Origin: an uncultured Collinsella sp.
Lineage (GTDB): Bacteria; Actinomycetota; Coriobacteriia; Coriobacteriales; Coriobacteriaceae
Reading direction: 5' to 3'
Length of the DNA stretch: 31,122 nucleotides
Assembly (NCBI GenBank): GCA_900545555.1
Contig: UQZI01000017.1
Span: 1-31,122, forward strand
Of the stretch, positions 21,830 to 29,408 are shown piece after piece. The stretch's first letter is position 1, and every line of letters starts with the position of its first letter. The position numbers were made by a program, and so were the translations under genes. Below the pieces are notes generated by a model that saw only the letters and a list, made by a program, of their open reading frames with translations, had not been told where the DNA came from and searched no databases.

Positions 21830-23281
21830 GTGGCAGGCTGGAATCTAACCGGCAATGCCGTTTCCGCCGAGTTCGACGGTTCGGACGAGCAGGAGCGTAA
21901 GGAGCTCAGCGTGAGCCAGGCGGTAGAGATCGCCGCCGGTGCGCTCGATGCCATTCCGCAGCTGACCGTCCTGGGCGAGGTCACGGGTTTCCGTGGTCCC
22001 AATGCCCGAAGCGGCCACTGCTACTTCCAGATTAAAGACGACTCGGCCGCCGTCGACTGCATCATCTGGAAGGGCGCCTATCTCAAGCGTACCTTCGATC
22101 TGCGTGACGGCATGCAGGTGAGCTTTAAGGGCAGCTTCAATCTCTATAAGGCCACGGGCCGCATGAGCTTTGTCGCTCGCTCGTTTTCGCTGGCGGGGGA
22201 GGGTCTGCTGCGTCAACAGGTGGCGCAGTTGGCCGAAAAGCTACGCCGCGAGGGACTGATGGACGAGTCCCGCAAACGCCGCATCCCGGTGTTTTGCTCA
22301 CGCGTGGCGGTCGTCACCTCGCTTTCCGGTGCGGTAATCGACGACGTCAAGCGTACGCTGCGCCGTCGCAACCCGCTCGTCGAGCTTGTCTGCGTGGGCG
22401 CCAAGGTTCAAGGCGAGGGTGCGCCGGCCGAGCTCATTGATGGCTTGCGCCGCGCCGCTTCCATTACGCCGGCACCCGACTGTATTTTGCTGGTGCGCGG
22501 CGGCGGCTCCTTTGAGGACCTCATGACCTTTAATGACGAGGAGCTTGCCCGCGCGGTGGCGGCTTGTCCTGTGCCCGTGGTGACCGGCATTGGCCATGAG
22601 CCCGATACCTTGATTTGCGACATGGTGAGCGACCGACGCGCCTCCACGCCCACGGCGGCGGCAGAATCGGTGGCGCCGGCTATGACGGAGTTGGCCGATG
22701 TGCTCGAGGCGCGCCATCAGCGTCTGGGTGCCGCGATGGCATCGATGATTGGGTCGGCCCAGGTCGACCTGGAGATGCTCGATCAGCGCGGTCGCCGTGC
22801 CTGGGATACCTATACGGCTCGCTTGGGTGATGCGCTCGATGCCGCTGCGTGTCGCCCGTGCCTCAACGACCCCACATTTATGGTCGAGCGTCGCGAATCG
22901 GAGCTTGCACTGACTGCCGATCGCCTGTCGGGCGCCATAGTACGCTCGGTCGGGACATTCCGCTCCAACTTTGAGCGCTTGCCCGAGCGTCTGATTACAA
23001 GCACCTCGGGGCTCGATGGTAAGCGCCATGCGCTCACGCTTGCGAGTTCCCGCCTAGAGCATCAAGGGCGCACGATGCTCAGCAAGCCAGCGTCCGACCT
23101 GAGCCGTGCGGCAGCGTCGCTCGATGCCCTGTCGCCGCTCAAAGTGCTTGCTCGCGGCTATTCCATCGCGTACAGCGATGATGGTGTGGCTACGAGTGCC
23201 AAGACCTTTAAGCCTGGCGACGCCATTCGCGTGCGCATGGCAGACGGCAACGTGGCAGCAACGGTCGATACGGTCGAGTAG
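21830..23281 (+). CDS. xseA: Exodeoxyribonuclease VII large subunit
   Basis: 483 aa from GTG 21830, chosen for AAAGGAGG just upstream; an ATG at 21803 lacks one. The N-terminal OB fold (LTVLGEVTGFRGPNARSGHC and YFQIKDDSAAVDCIIWKGAY) is followed by the nuclease core with family motifs RVAVVTSLSGAVIDDV, CILLVRGGGSFEDLMTFNDE, PVVTGIGHEPDTLICDMVSD and RRASTPTAAAE. The C-terminal half is helical/coiled-coil and ends LKVLARGYSIAYSDD, GDAIRVRMADG. With XseB it forms the ssDNA exonuclease used in mismatch repair and DNA clean-up. First gene of xseA-xseB-HIT. Confidence 0.95.
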   Translation: MAGWNLTGNAVSAEFDGSDEQERKELSVSQAVEIAAGALDAIPQLTVLGEVTGFRGPNARSGHCYFQIKDDSAAVDCIIWKGAYLKRTFDLRDGMQVSFKGSFNLYKATGRMSFVARSFSLAGEGLLRQQVAQLAEKLRREGLMDESRKRRIPVFCSRVAVVTSLSGAVIDDVKRTLRRRNPLVELVCVGAKVQGEGAPAELIDGLRRAASITPAPDCILLVRGGGSFEDLMTFNDEELARAVAACPVPVVTGIGHEPDTLICDMVSDRRASTPTAAAESVAPAMTELADVLEARHQRLGAAMASMIGSAQVDLEMLDQRGRRAWDTYTARLGDALDAAACRPCLNDPTFMVERRESELALTADRLSGAIVRSVGTFRSNFERLPERLITSTSGLDGKRHALTLASSRLEHQGRTMLSKPASDLSRAAASLDALSPLKVLARGYSIAYSDDGVATSAKTFKPGDAIRVRMADGNVAATVDTVE

Positions 23282-23323
23282 ACCGCGTTTCGCAGTGATA
23301 GACCCTTAGGAAAGGAAACAGAT

Positions 23324-23590
23324 ATGGCAGAGAAGACCCCGGTCGAGCAGCTTACGTACAAGCAGGCCTCGCAGGAGCTGGAGCTCATCATCCGCAGCCT
23401 GGAGTCGGGCGATATGGAGCTTGAGGAGTCGCTCGAGAGCTACACCCGCGGCGTCGAGCTCCTCAAAAGCCTGCGCACCCGCCTGTCCGATGCCGAGCAG
23501 AAGGTCTCGGTGCTCCTTAAGGACGTCGACGGCAACGACGTGCTCGCCGACGGCGAGGCCGCCAACACCGATGATAACCTTTCGTTCTAA
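23324..23590 (+). CDS. xseB: Exodeoxyribonuclease VII small subunit
   Basis: 88 aa, normal for XseB. The helical hairpin LTYKQASQELELIIRSLESG followed by DMELEESLESYTRGVELLKS is the family signature; several copies wrap the C-terminal half of XseA. AGGAAAGGAAAC precedes the ATG, 42 nt after xseA. The acidic tail after the helices is longer than minimal XseB but unremarkable. Confidence 0.95.
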   Translation: MAEKTPVEQLTYKQASQELELIIRSLESGDMELEESLESYTRGVELLKSLRTRLSDAEQKVSVLLKDVDGNDVLADGEAANTDDNLSF

Positions 23591-23639
23591 GCATCTCGAC
23601 CAAATATAATTACCTTGGTCTGTAAGAAAGGAACCAGCT

Positions 23640-23975
23640 ATGTGCGATTGCATCTTCTGCAAAATTGCCAACCACGAGATCCCCTCGACCGTTGTCTATG
23701 AGGACGACCAGGTCATCGCCTTCGACGACCTCAACCCGCAGGCGCCGGTCCACACGCTCGTGATCCCCAAGAAGCACTACAGCGACATCGCCGACAACGT
23801 ACCCGCCGAGACCATGGGCGCCATAGCTCACGCCATCCAGGAGGTCGCCAAGGCCAAGGGTCTGGAGGACGGTTTCCGCGTCATCTCCAACAAGGGCGTC
23901 AACGCCGGCCAGACCGTCATGCACTTCCATATGCACGTCCTCGGCGGCAAAAACCTGGGCGAGAACCTCATCTGA
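23640..23975 (+). CDS. HIT family (Hint-type) nucleotide hydrolase
   Basis: 111 aa. N-terminal CIFCKIANHEIPSTVVYEDD, central LNPQAPVHTLVIPKKHY, and the histidine triad at the end in GQTVMHFHMHVLGGKNLGEN (H-x-H-x-H). Hydrolyses or transfers nucleotides on AMP-N-linked substrates; the Hint branch acts on phosphoramidates. AAGGAA precedes the ATG. Third gene after xseA-xseB, followed by a terminator. Confidence 0.93.
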   Translation: MCDCIFCKIANHEIPSTVVYEDDQVIAFDDLNPQAPVHTLVIPKKHYSDIADNVPAETMGAIAHAIQEVAKAKGLEDGFRVISNKGVNAGQTVMHFHMHVLGGKNLGENLI

Positions 23976-24035
23976 GGGCGCTTCTTCCTTGCAATGAAAC
24001 GGAAGCTCAAGCACCGATAACTTATATATCAACGC

Positions 24036-24072
24036 AATAAACCCGAGCGCGAGGGCGTTTGGGTTTATTATT
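24036..24072 (+). terminator. Terminator of the xseA-xseB-HIT operon
   Basis: AATAAACCC (24036-24044) pairs with GGGTTTATT (24061-24069) around an inner GCGC/GGCG-rich loop. It is followed by ATTG, not by a strong U-run. Confidence 0.65.
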
Positions 24073-24122
24073 GAAGCGTATGTAACCTGGCGGCGCCACA
24101 CCGCCTGTTAGTAGGGAGACAC

Positions 24123-25301
24123 ATGAACGTTCTGGTCGTCAACGCAGGATCTTCGACCCTTAAGTATCAGGTCATCGATACCAAGTCCCACAAGGTGTCC
24201 GCAAAGGGCTCCTGCGAGCGCGTCTGCTTTACCGGCGGTACCTTCACCCACGCTGCCAACGGTTCCAAGAAGGTGACCGAGAACATCGAGTTCCCCGACC
24301 ACAAGGTCGCCATCGAGGTCGTTCTGAAGGACCTCGAGGCCAACGGCGTCAAGATCGAGGGCATTGGTCACCGTATCGTTCAGGGTGGCTGGTACTTTGG
24401 TGATTCCTCCCTCGTCGACGAGGACGTTCTCGCCAAGATCCGCGAGGTTGCCCCGCTCGCCCCGCTGCACAACAACCCCGAGGCTAACGTTATCGAGTAC
24501 TGCCTGGAGCAGTATCCCGACCTGCCCAATGTCACGGTCTACGACACTGCTTTCCACTTCAACATGCCCGAGGTCGCCAAGACCTACGCCCTGCCCAAAG
24601 ATGTCTGCGACAAGCTGCACATCCGTAAGTACGGCGCCCACGGCACCAGCTACCGTTACATCTCCAAAAAGGTCGCCGAGATGACCAACGGCGAGGCCCG
24701 CAAGGTCGTCGTGTGCCATATCGGCTCCGGCGCTTCCCTGTGCGCCATCGAGGACGGCAAGTGCATGGACACCACCATGGGCCTGACGCCGCTCGACGGC
24801 GTCATGATGGGCACCCGCTGCGGCTCCATCGACCCGGCTACCGTGTGCTACCTGCAGCGCGAGGGCGGCTATACCTTCGACGAGGTCGACGAGATGATGA
24901 ACAAGAAGTCCGGTCTTTTGGCTGTGACCGGCGGCAAGACCAACGACTGCCGCAACGTCGAGGAGCTCGCCGCCGCTGGTGACCCCGAGGCTCAGCTCGC
25001 CTTCGACATGTTTGTCTACAAGATTGCCGCCAAGGCGGCCGAGATGGCTACTTCTATGTGCGGTATGGACACCCTGGTCTTTACCGCCGGCATCGGCGAG
25101 CATGCTCCGGCCGTCCGCGCCGGCGTTGCCGACCGCCTGGCCTTTATGGGCGTCAAGATGGATCATGCCCGCAACGCCCTGCGTGGTGACGGCGCTTGGT
25201 GCCTGTCTGCCAAGGATTCCAAGGTCAAAATCTTTGTCATCCCCACGGACGAGGAGTTCATGATCGCTTCCGACGTCGAGCGCATCGTCAACGCCAAGTA
25301 A
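24123..25301 (+). CDS. ackA: Acetate kinase, first of two tandem copies
   Basis: 392 aa. Converts acetyl phosphate and ADP to acetate and ATP. ASKHA-fold motifs: MNVLVVNAGSSTLKYQVID (phosphate-binding Asn, Ser, Lys), IGHRIVQGGWYF (substrate Arg), YDTAFHFNMPEV (His), CHIGSGASLCAIEDG, MGLTPLDGVMMGTRCGSIDP, VFTAGIGEHAPAVR, and a final VIPTDEEFMIA with the active-site Glu. One oddity: the GAHGTSHRY segment of the family reads GAHGTSYRY, Tyr replacing the second His. A second full copy follows after 164 nt. Works with the convergent phosphate acetyltransferase gene. Confidence 0.93.
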   Translation: MNVLVVNAGSSTLKYQVIDTKSHKVSAKGSCERVCFTGGTFTHAANGSKKVTENIEFPDHKVAIEVVLKDLEANGVKIEGIGHRIVQGGWYFGDSSLVDEDVLAKIREVAPLAPLHNNPEANVIEYCLEQYPDLPNVTVYDTAFHFNMPEVAKTYALPKDVCDKLHIRKYGAHGTSYRYISKKVAEMTNGEARKVVVCHIGSGASLCAIEDGKCMDTTMGLTPLDGVMMGTRCGSIDPATVCYLQREGGYTFDEVDEMMNKKSGLLAVTGGKTNDCRNVEELAAAGDPEAQLAFDMFVYKIAAKAAEMATSMCGMDTLVFTAGIGEHAPAVRAGVADRLAFMGVKMDHARNALRGDGAWCLSAKDSKVKIFVIPTDEEFMIASDVERIVNAK

Positions 25302-25312
25302 TTACAAGAGGG

Positions 25313-25351
25313 GAGGGGCTGGACGGCAACATGCCGTTCAGCCCCTCTTTT
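25313..25351 (+). terminator. Terminator between the two acetate kinase genes
   Basis: GAGGGGCTGGACGGC, loop AACAT, GCCGTTCAGCCCCTC (one G.U) then TTTT: a 15-bp stem 11 nt after the first ackA stop. The two copies are therefore likely separate transcripts. Confidence 0.9.
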
Positions 25352-25382
25352 GAACTCGTTGGGCGATATGCCTGATAGCTAT

Positions 25383-25399
25383 TTATCAAGTTGTGATAA
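25383..25399. promoter_or_regulatory. Operator-like palindrome upstream of the second ackA
   Basis: TTATCA, AGTTG, TGATAA: a perfect 6-bp inverted repeat in the AT-rich stretch about 70 nt before the second ackA start. GATAACTT here also occurs upstream of the first ackA (about 24016). The binding factor is unknown. Confidence 0.4.
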
Positions 25400-25465
25400 C
25401 TTCTTATTAACATACGGCCGCCTTGAGCGGTCTGCGCCGACCGTATCGCACTGCAAAGGAGTCTC

Positions 25466-26644
25466 ATGAACGTACTTGTTGTCAACGCCGGTAGCTCAAG
25501 CCTTAAATACCAGCTTTTGGATACCGATACCCGCGAGGTTTTCGCCAAGGGCAACTGCGAGCGCATCGGTTCGGACATGGGCATCTTTGGCCACACCGAG
25601 AACGGTGGCGCCAAGCAAACCGAGGAGGTTCCCTTCCCGGATCACCGTTCGGCTATCGCACGTGTGCTCGAGGAACTCGAGAAGACCGACTTTACGATCG
25701 ATGGCATTGGACATCGCATCGTTCAGGGCGGTTGGTACTTCGATGATTCCGCGGTCGTCGACGACGAGGTTATGGCCAAGATTCTTGAGGTGGCTCCCTT
25801 GGCTCCGCTGCACAACTACGGCGAGGCCGCGGCGATTGAGTATTGCCGCGAGAAGTATCCGGAGCTGCCCAACGTGGCCGTCTTCGACACCTCGTTCCAC
25901 ATGACCATGCCCGAGGTTGCCTACACCTACGCCCTGCCCAAGGACGTGTGCGACAAGTATCACGTGCGCAAGTACGGCGCTCACGGAACGAGCCACCGCT
26001 ACGAGTGGATGATGGCCAAGGAGATCCTGGGTTCGCGCTGCCACCGCCTGCTTTCGTGCCATCTAGGTAACGGTGCCTCGCTTGCCGCTATCGAGGACGG
26101 TGTTTGCCGCGATACCACGATGGGCCTCACGCCGCTCGACGGCTTGATGATGGGAACCCGCTGCGGCTCCATCGATCCGGCCACCGTGTGCTACCTGCAG
26201 CGCGAGGGCGGCTACAGCTACCAGGAAGTCGACGACATGATGAACAAGCAGTCTGGCCTGCTTGCCATCTCGGGCATCTCCAACGACGCCCGCGACATCC
26301 GTACGCGCGCCTCCGAGGGCGATGAACGTTGCCTGCTCGCCTTCGATATGTTCGCCTACAAGGCCATGCAGCAGGCCGGTTCTATGATCGCTTCTATGGC
26401 GGGCGTGGATACCATCACCTTTACCGCCGGCATCGGCGAGAACGACTGGTCGATCCGCAAGGCCTTCTGCGACTGTTTTGAGTGGCTGGGCGTGCGCATC
26501 GACAACAACAAGAACCGCGAGGCCGTGGGCAACGGACCGCAGGTCATCAGCGCCGCCGGTTCCGCCGTTACGGTCATGGTCATCCCCACCGACGAGGAAT
26601 ACATGATCGCCCACGACGTCGAGCGCCTGACCAAGAACAACTAG
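25466..26644 (+). CDS. ackA: Acetate kinase, second of two tandem copies
   Basis: 392 aa, the same length as and collinear with the preceding copy. All family motifs are intact: MNVLVVNAGSSSLKYQLLD, IGHRIVQGGWYF, FDTSFHMTMPEV, the canonical GAHGTSHRY, CHLGNGASLAAIEDG, GLTPLDGLMMGTRCGSIDP, TFTAGIGENDWSIR and VIPTDEEYMIA. CAAAGGAG precedes the ATG. The copies differ most in the N-terminal region and around residues 180-200 and 270-290, so the duplication is old. Own promoter region and own terminator. Of the two, this is the more canonical enzyme. Confidence 0.94.
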   Translation: MNVLVVNAGSSSLKYQLLDTDTREVFAKGNCERIGSDMGIFGHTENGGAKQTEEVPFPDHRSAIARVLEELEKTDFTIDGIGHRIVQGGWYFDDSAVVDDEVMAKILEVAPLAPLHNYGEAAAIEYCREKYPELPNVAVFDTSFHMTMPEVAYTYALPKDVCDKYHVRKYGAHGTSHRYEWMMAKEILGSRCHRLLSCHLGNGASLAAIEDGVCRDTTMGLTPLDGLMMGTRCGSIDPATVCYLQREGGYSYQEVDDMMNKQSGLLAISGISNDARDIRTRASEGDERCLLAFDMFAYKAMQQAGSMIASMAGVDTITFTAGIGENDWSIRKAFCDCFEWLGVRIDNNKNREAVGNGPQVISAAGSAVTVMVIPTDEEYMIAHDVERLTKNN

Positions 26645-26665
26645 TGCGTTCGCTTGCGATTGAAC

Positions 26666-26702
26666 AAAAGGCCTCCTGAGCAGCAGCTCAGGAGGCCTTT
26701 TT
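26666..26702 (+). terminator. Terminator of the second ackA
   Basis: AAAAGGCCTCCTGAGC, loop AGCA, GCTCAGGAGGCCTTTTT: a perfect 16-bp stem with a U-run, 21 nt after the stop. Confidence 0.93.
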
Positions 26703-26797
26703 GCTAGCAGGCGGAAATTCCAGTCCCAAAGTGATCATCACCAGTAACGCCTGCGCTCCCAGCAACGACACCCATCCATTCTGATCCTCAGCTCCAG

Positions 26798-26977
26798 CTC
26801 GTAGCCAAGCCGCCGTCCACTCCAGATGCTCTGATTGCTACGTCGTGGCAGGGACCCTACAGGGTAAAGCTCTGAAAACATTCCGCAGGACGGAGGAAGC
26901 CCCCGCCGCACGTAGTGCGCAGCGGGGGCTTCCGACATGTCCGAGGACGTTTTCAGAGCTTTACCCTGTAGGGTCCC
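26798..26977 (-). repeat. Large 3'-end palindrome, family 2 (downstream of pta)
   Basis: Perfect 29-bp inverted arms at 26851-26879 and 26949-26977 (outer end GGGACCCTACAGGG, inner end CTGAAAAC) enclose a 69-nt core. The core has a central 12-bp stem GGAAGCCCCCGC (26895-26906 with 26922-26933) and a CGCAC/GTGCG tip. Read in the direction of pta, the core's 3' side carries TGCGGA (26887-26882), as in the two other copies. It begins 15 nt after the pta stop. Beyond the far arm, 26798-26839 resembles an inverted copy of the pta 3' end. The remaining part of this 348-nt gap (26703-26797) shows no gene. Confidence 0.8.
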
Positions 26978-26992
26978 GAGGGGGTATGTCCG

Positions 26993-27973
26993 CTACTCAG
27001 CCATCTGAGCCTGGACGGCGGTGATGGCCACGACACCCACGATGTCGTCGGCAGAGCAGCCGCGCGAAAGGTCGTTAACCGGCTTGGCGATGCCCTGCAG
27101 GATGGGGCCGTAAGCGTCGGCGCCGGCGAAGCGCTGGACCAGCTTGTAGCCGATGTTGCCGGCCTCGAGATCGGGGAACACAAGCACGTTGGCCTTGCCG
27201 GCAACGGAGGAGCCGGGGGCCTTGAGCTGGGCGACGGTGGGAACGATGGCGGCGTCGAGCTGCAGGTCGCCATCGATGGCGAGCTCGGGAGCCTTCTCCT
27301 TGCAGAACTTCACGGCCTCCTGGACCTTCTTGGCGACCTCGCCGCCGGCGGAGCCCATGGTGGAGTAGGAGAGCATGGCCACGTGCGGCTCGACGCTGCC
27401 CATAAAGGTGGACCAGGAGTGAGCGGAGGCGATGGCGATCTCGGATAGCTCGTCGGAGGACGGGTTGATGTTGAGGCCGCAGTCGGCGAAGATCAGCGTA
27501 CCGTCGGTGCCGAACTGCGGGGTGTCGGTGCACATCACGAAGAAGGCCGAGACCAGCTTGGTACCCGGGGCGGTCTTAAGGATCTGCAGCGCGGGGCGCA
27601 GGGTGTCGGCGGTGGAGTGGCAGGCGCCGGAGACCAGGCCGTCGGCGTCGCCCATCTTGACCATCATGGTGCCAAAGTAGGTGGCGTCCATCACCTGGGC
27701 GCGAGCCTGCTCGATGGTGACGCCCTTCTTGGCGCGGAGCTCGGCAAACTTCTGCGCGTACTCCTCGTGCTTCTCGGCATTGCGCGGATCGATGACGGTG
27801 GCGCCGGGAACGTTGATCTCGTCGGGGTTGCCCAGGATGACGAGTTTTGCCAGGCCCTCCTCGATGATCTTGGTGGCCGCGACGATGGTGCGCGGATCCT
27901 CGCCCTCGGGCAGGACGATCGTCTTAAGGTCGGCCTTGGCGGCAGACTTCATACGGTTAAGGAAATCGCTCAT
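26993..27973 (-). CDS. pta: Phosphate acetyltransferase
   Basis: 326 aa, the short Pta form without the N-terminal DRTGG region. Converts acetyl-CoA and phosphate to acetyl phosphate, the substrate of the two acetate kinases on the opposite strand. Motifs: KTIVLPEGEDPRTIVAATKI, GDADGLVSGACHSTADTLRP, FADCGLNINPSSDELSEIAI, VAMLSYSTMGSAGG, and the C-terminal ANVLVFPDLEAGNIGYKLVQ followed by GPILQGIAKPVNDLSRGCS. ATG with AAGGAG upstream. Convergent with the second ackA; its 3' flank is a large palindrome. A 10-bp hairpin lies in its upstream leader. Confidence 0.96.
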   Translation of the reverse strand: MSDFLNRMKSAAKADLKTIVLPEGEDPRTIVAATKIIEEGLAKLVILGNPDEINVPGATVIDPRNAEKHEEYAQKFAELRAKKGVTIEQARAQVMDATYFGTMMVKMGDADGLVSGACHSTADTLRPALQILKTAPGTKLVSAFFVMCTDTPQFGTDGTLIFADCGLNINPSSDELSEIAIASAHSWSTFMGSVEPHVAMLSYSTMGSAGGEVAKKVQEAVKFCKEKAPELAIDGDLQLDAAIVPTVAQLKAPGSSVAGKANVLVFPDLEAGNIGYKLVQRFAGADAYGPILQGIAKPVNDLSRGCSADDIVGVVAITAVQAQMAE

Positions 27974-28025
27974 GTTACTCCTTACAAGCGTTTCACTAAG
28001 CTCCAGGCGCCCGGCTGTTCACGAA

Positions 28026-28048
28026 TAAACCCGCTGCTAGCGGGTTTA
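28026..28048 (-). promoter_or_regulatory. Hairpin in the pta upstream leader
   Basis: TAAACCCGCT, loop GCT, AGCGGGTTTA: a perfect 10-bp stem 53 nt upstream of the pta start, between the divergent pta and glf genes. Neither strand has a good U-run, so it is more likely a leader structure than a terminator. Confidence 0.5.
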
Positions 28049-28100
28049 CCTTTCAATAATGTACGCCGCGGTGCTTGAGCTTTCCTTGTGTGGCAAGCTC

Positions 28101-28200
28101 ATTATAGGACGCATTAGCGCTATAATCGCTCTGATAAATATGTCTCGACGTATGTTCGAGAAAAAGCCCAGTTAAAAAGCGTGTGGCTTTTGACAAGGAG
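28101..28200 (+). promoter_or_regulatory. Promoter and leader region of glf
   Basis: A consensus -10, TATAAT (28121-28126), lies 80 nt before glf; its -35 is poor. ATTATA at 28101-28106 is a possible minus-strand -10 for pta. Two inverted repeats follow in the glf leader: TCTCGA/TCGAGA (28143-28161) and AAAAGCC/GGCTTTT (28162-28191). The second ends just before the AAGGAG site (28195-28200). Confidence 0.4.
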
Positions 28201-28205
28201 TATCG

Positions 28206-29408
28206 ATGCAGATTACCTCAGGCCTGCCTGAAGGCTTTAACGCCGGCGCGTACGACATGATTGTCGTCGGTGCTGGATATGCCGGTGCCGTTTGCGCCCG
28301 CCGTCTTGCCGAGACCATCGGCTATCGTGTTGCCGTTTTGGAGCGCCGTAGCCACATTGCGGGCAATGCCTATGACTGCACTGACGAGGCCGGAATCCTG
28401 ATCCACGAGTACGGTCCGCATATCTATCACACCTTTAACGAGCGCGTGCACAATTTCCTGTCGCGCTTTACCAAGTGGACGGATTATCAGCACAAGGTGC
28501 TCGCCAACATCAACGGCACCCTTATGCCCGTGCCTTTCAACCATGCGAGTCTCAAGCTCGCCTTTGGTGACGAGCGCGGCGAGGAGCTGTATCAGAAGCT
28601 CGTGGAGACCTTTGGCAAGGATGTCAAGGTGCCCATCATGGAGCTGCGTAAGAAGAACGACCCGGATCTTGCCGAGGTCGCCGATTACGTCTACGAGAAC
28701 GTCTTTTTGCATTACACCATGAAGCAGTGGGGCCAGACGCCCGATCAGATCGACCCCTCGATCACCGGCCGCGTTCCCATCTTTGTGGGCGATGATGACC
28801 GCTACTTCCCGCAGGCTCCCTTCCAGGGTATGCCGCAGGACGGCTACACGGCGTTGTTCGAGCATATGCTCGACCACGACCTGATCGACGTGTTCTGCGA
28901 CGTGGACGCCCGCGATCTCTTTGAGATTGACGAGACCACCGTCAAGATCGGTGGCAAGGTCTACGGCGGCGAGATCGTTTATACCGGTCCGCTCGATGAG
29001 CTGTTCAACCTCGACCTGGGCGCTCTTCCGTACCGTACGCTCGACATGAAGTTCGAGACGCTCGATATGGATCAGTTCCAGCCCGTGGGCACCGTCAACT
29101 ACACCACGAGCGAGGACTACACGCGCATTACCGAGTTCAAGAACATGACTGGTCAGGTCCTGCCCGGCAAGACCACCATCATGAAGGAGTACTCCAAGGC
29201 CTATACGCCCGGCTCGGGCGAGACGCCGTATTACGCCATTCTTGAGCCCGAGAACCGTGAGCTCTATGAGCGCTATCTTGAGCGCGTCCAGAACCTGACA
29301 AACTTCCACCCGGTGGGTCGTCTGGCCGAGTATCGTTACTACGATATGGATGCCGTGACCAATTCCGCCCTCGATCTTTCGGATGAGATTATCGCCTGCC
29401 ATGCATAA
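28206..29408 (+). CDS. glf: UDP-galactopyranose mutase
   Basis: 400 aa, FAD-dependent enzyme that turns UDP-galactopyranose into UDP-galactofuranose in the cytoplasm. The Rossmann FAD site is MIVVGAGYAGAVCARRLAET followed by VLERRSHIAGNAYDC. Further family motifs: YGPHIYHTFNERV, PVPFNH, YTMKQWGQTPDQIDPSITGR, VPIFVGDDDRYFPQAPFQGM and NYTTSEDYTRITEFKNMTGQ. ATG with AAGGAG 5 nt upstream; a 17-residue extension precedes the Rossmann strand. Overlaps the next glycosyltransferase gene by 8 nt, so the Galf donor and a transferase are made together. Confidence 0.95.
   Translation: MQITSGLPEGFNAGAYDMIVVGAGYAGAVCARRLAETIGYRVAVLERRSHIAGNAYDCTDEAGILIHEYGPHIYHTFNERVHNFLSRFTKWTDYQHKVLANINGTLMPVPFNHASLKLAFGDERGEELYQKLVETFGKDVKVPIMELRKKNDPDLAEVADYVYENVFLHYTMKQWGQTPDQIDPSITGRVPIFVGDDDRYFPQAPFQGMPQDGYTALFEHMLDHDLIDVFCDVDARDLFEIDETTVKIGGKVYGGEIVYTGPLDELFNLDLGALPYRTLDMKFETLDMDQFQPVGTVNYTTSEDYTRITEFKNMTGQVLPGKTTIMKEYSKAYTPGSGETPYYAILEPENRELYERYLERVQNLTNFHPVGRLAEYRYYDMDAVTNSALDLSDEIIACHA

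Noticed and set aside
25383..25420. Rex-type operator upstream of the second ackA
   Set aside because: TTGTGA is present but the matching TCACAA half at the right spacing is missing.
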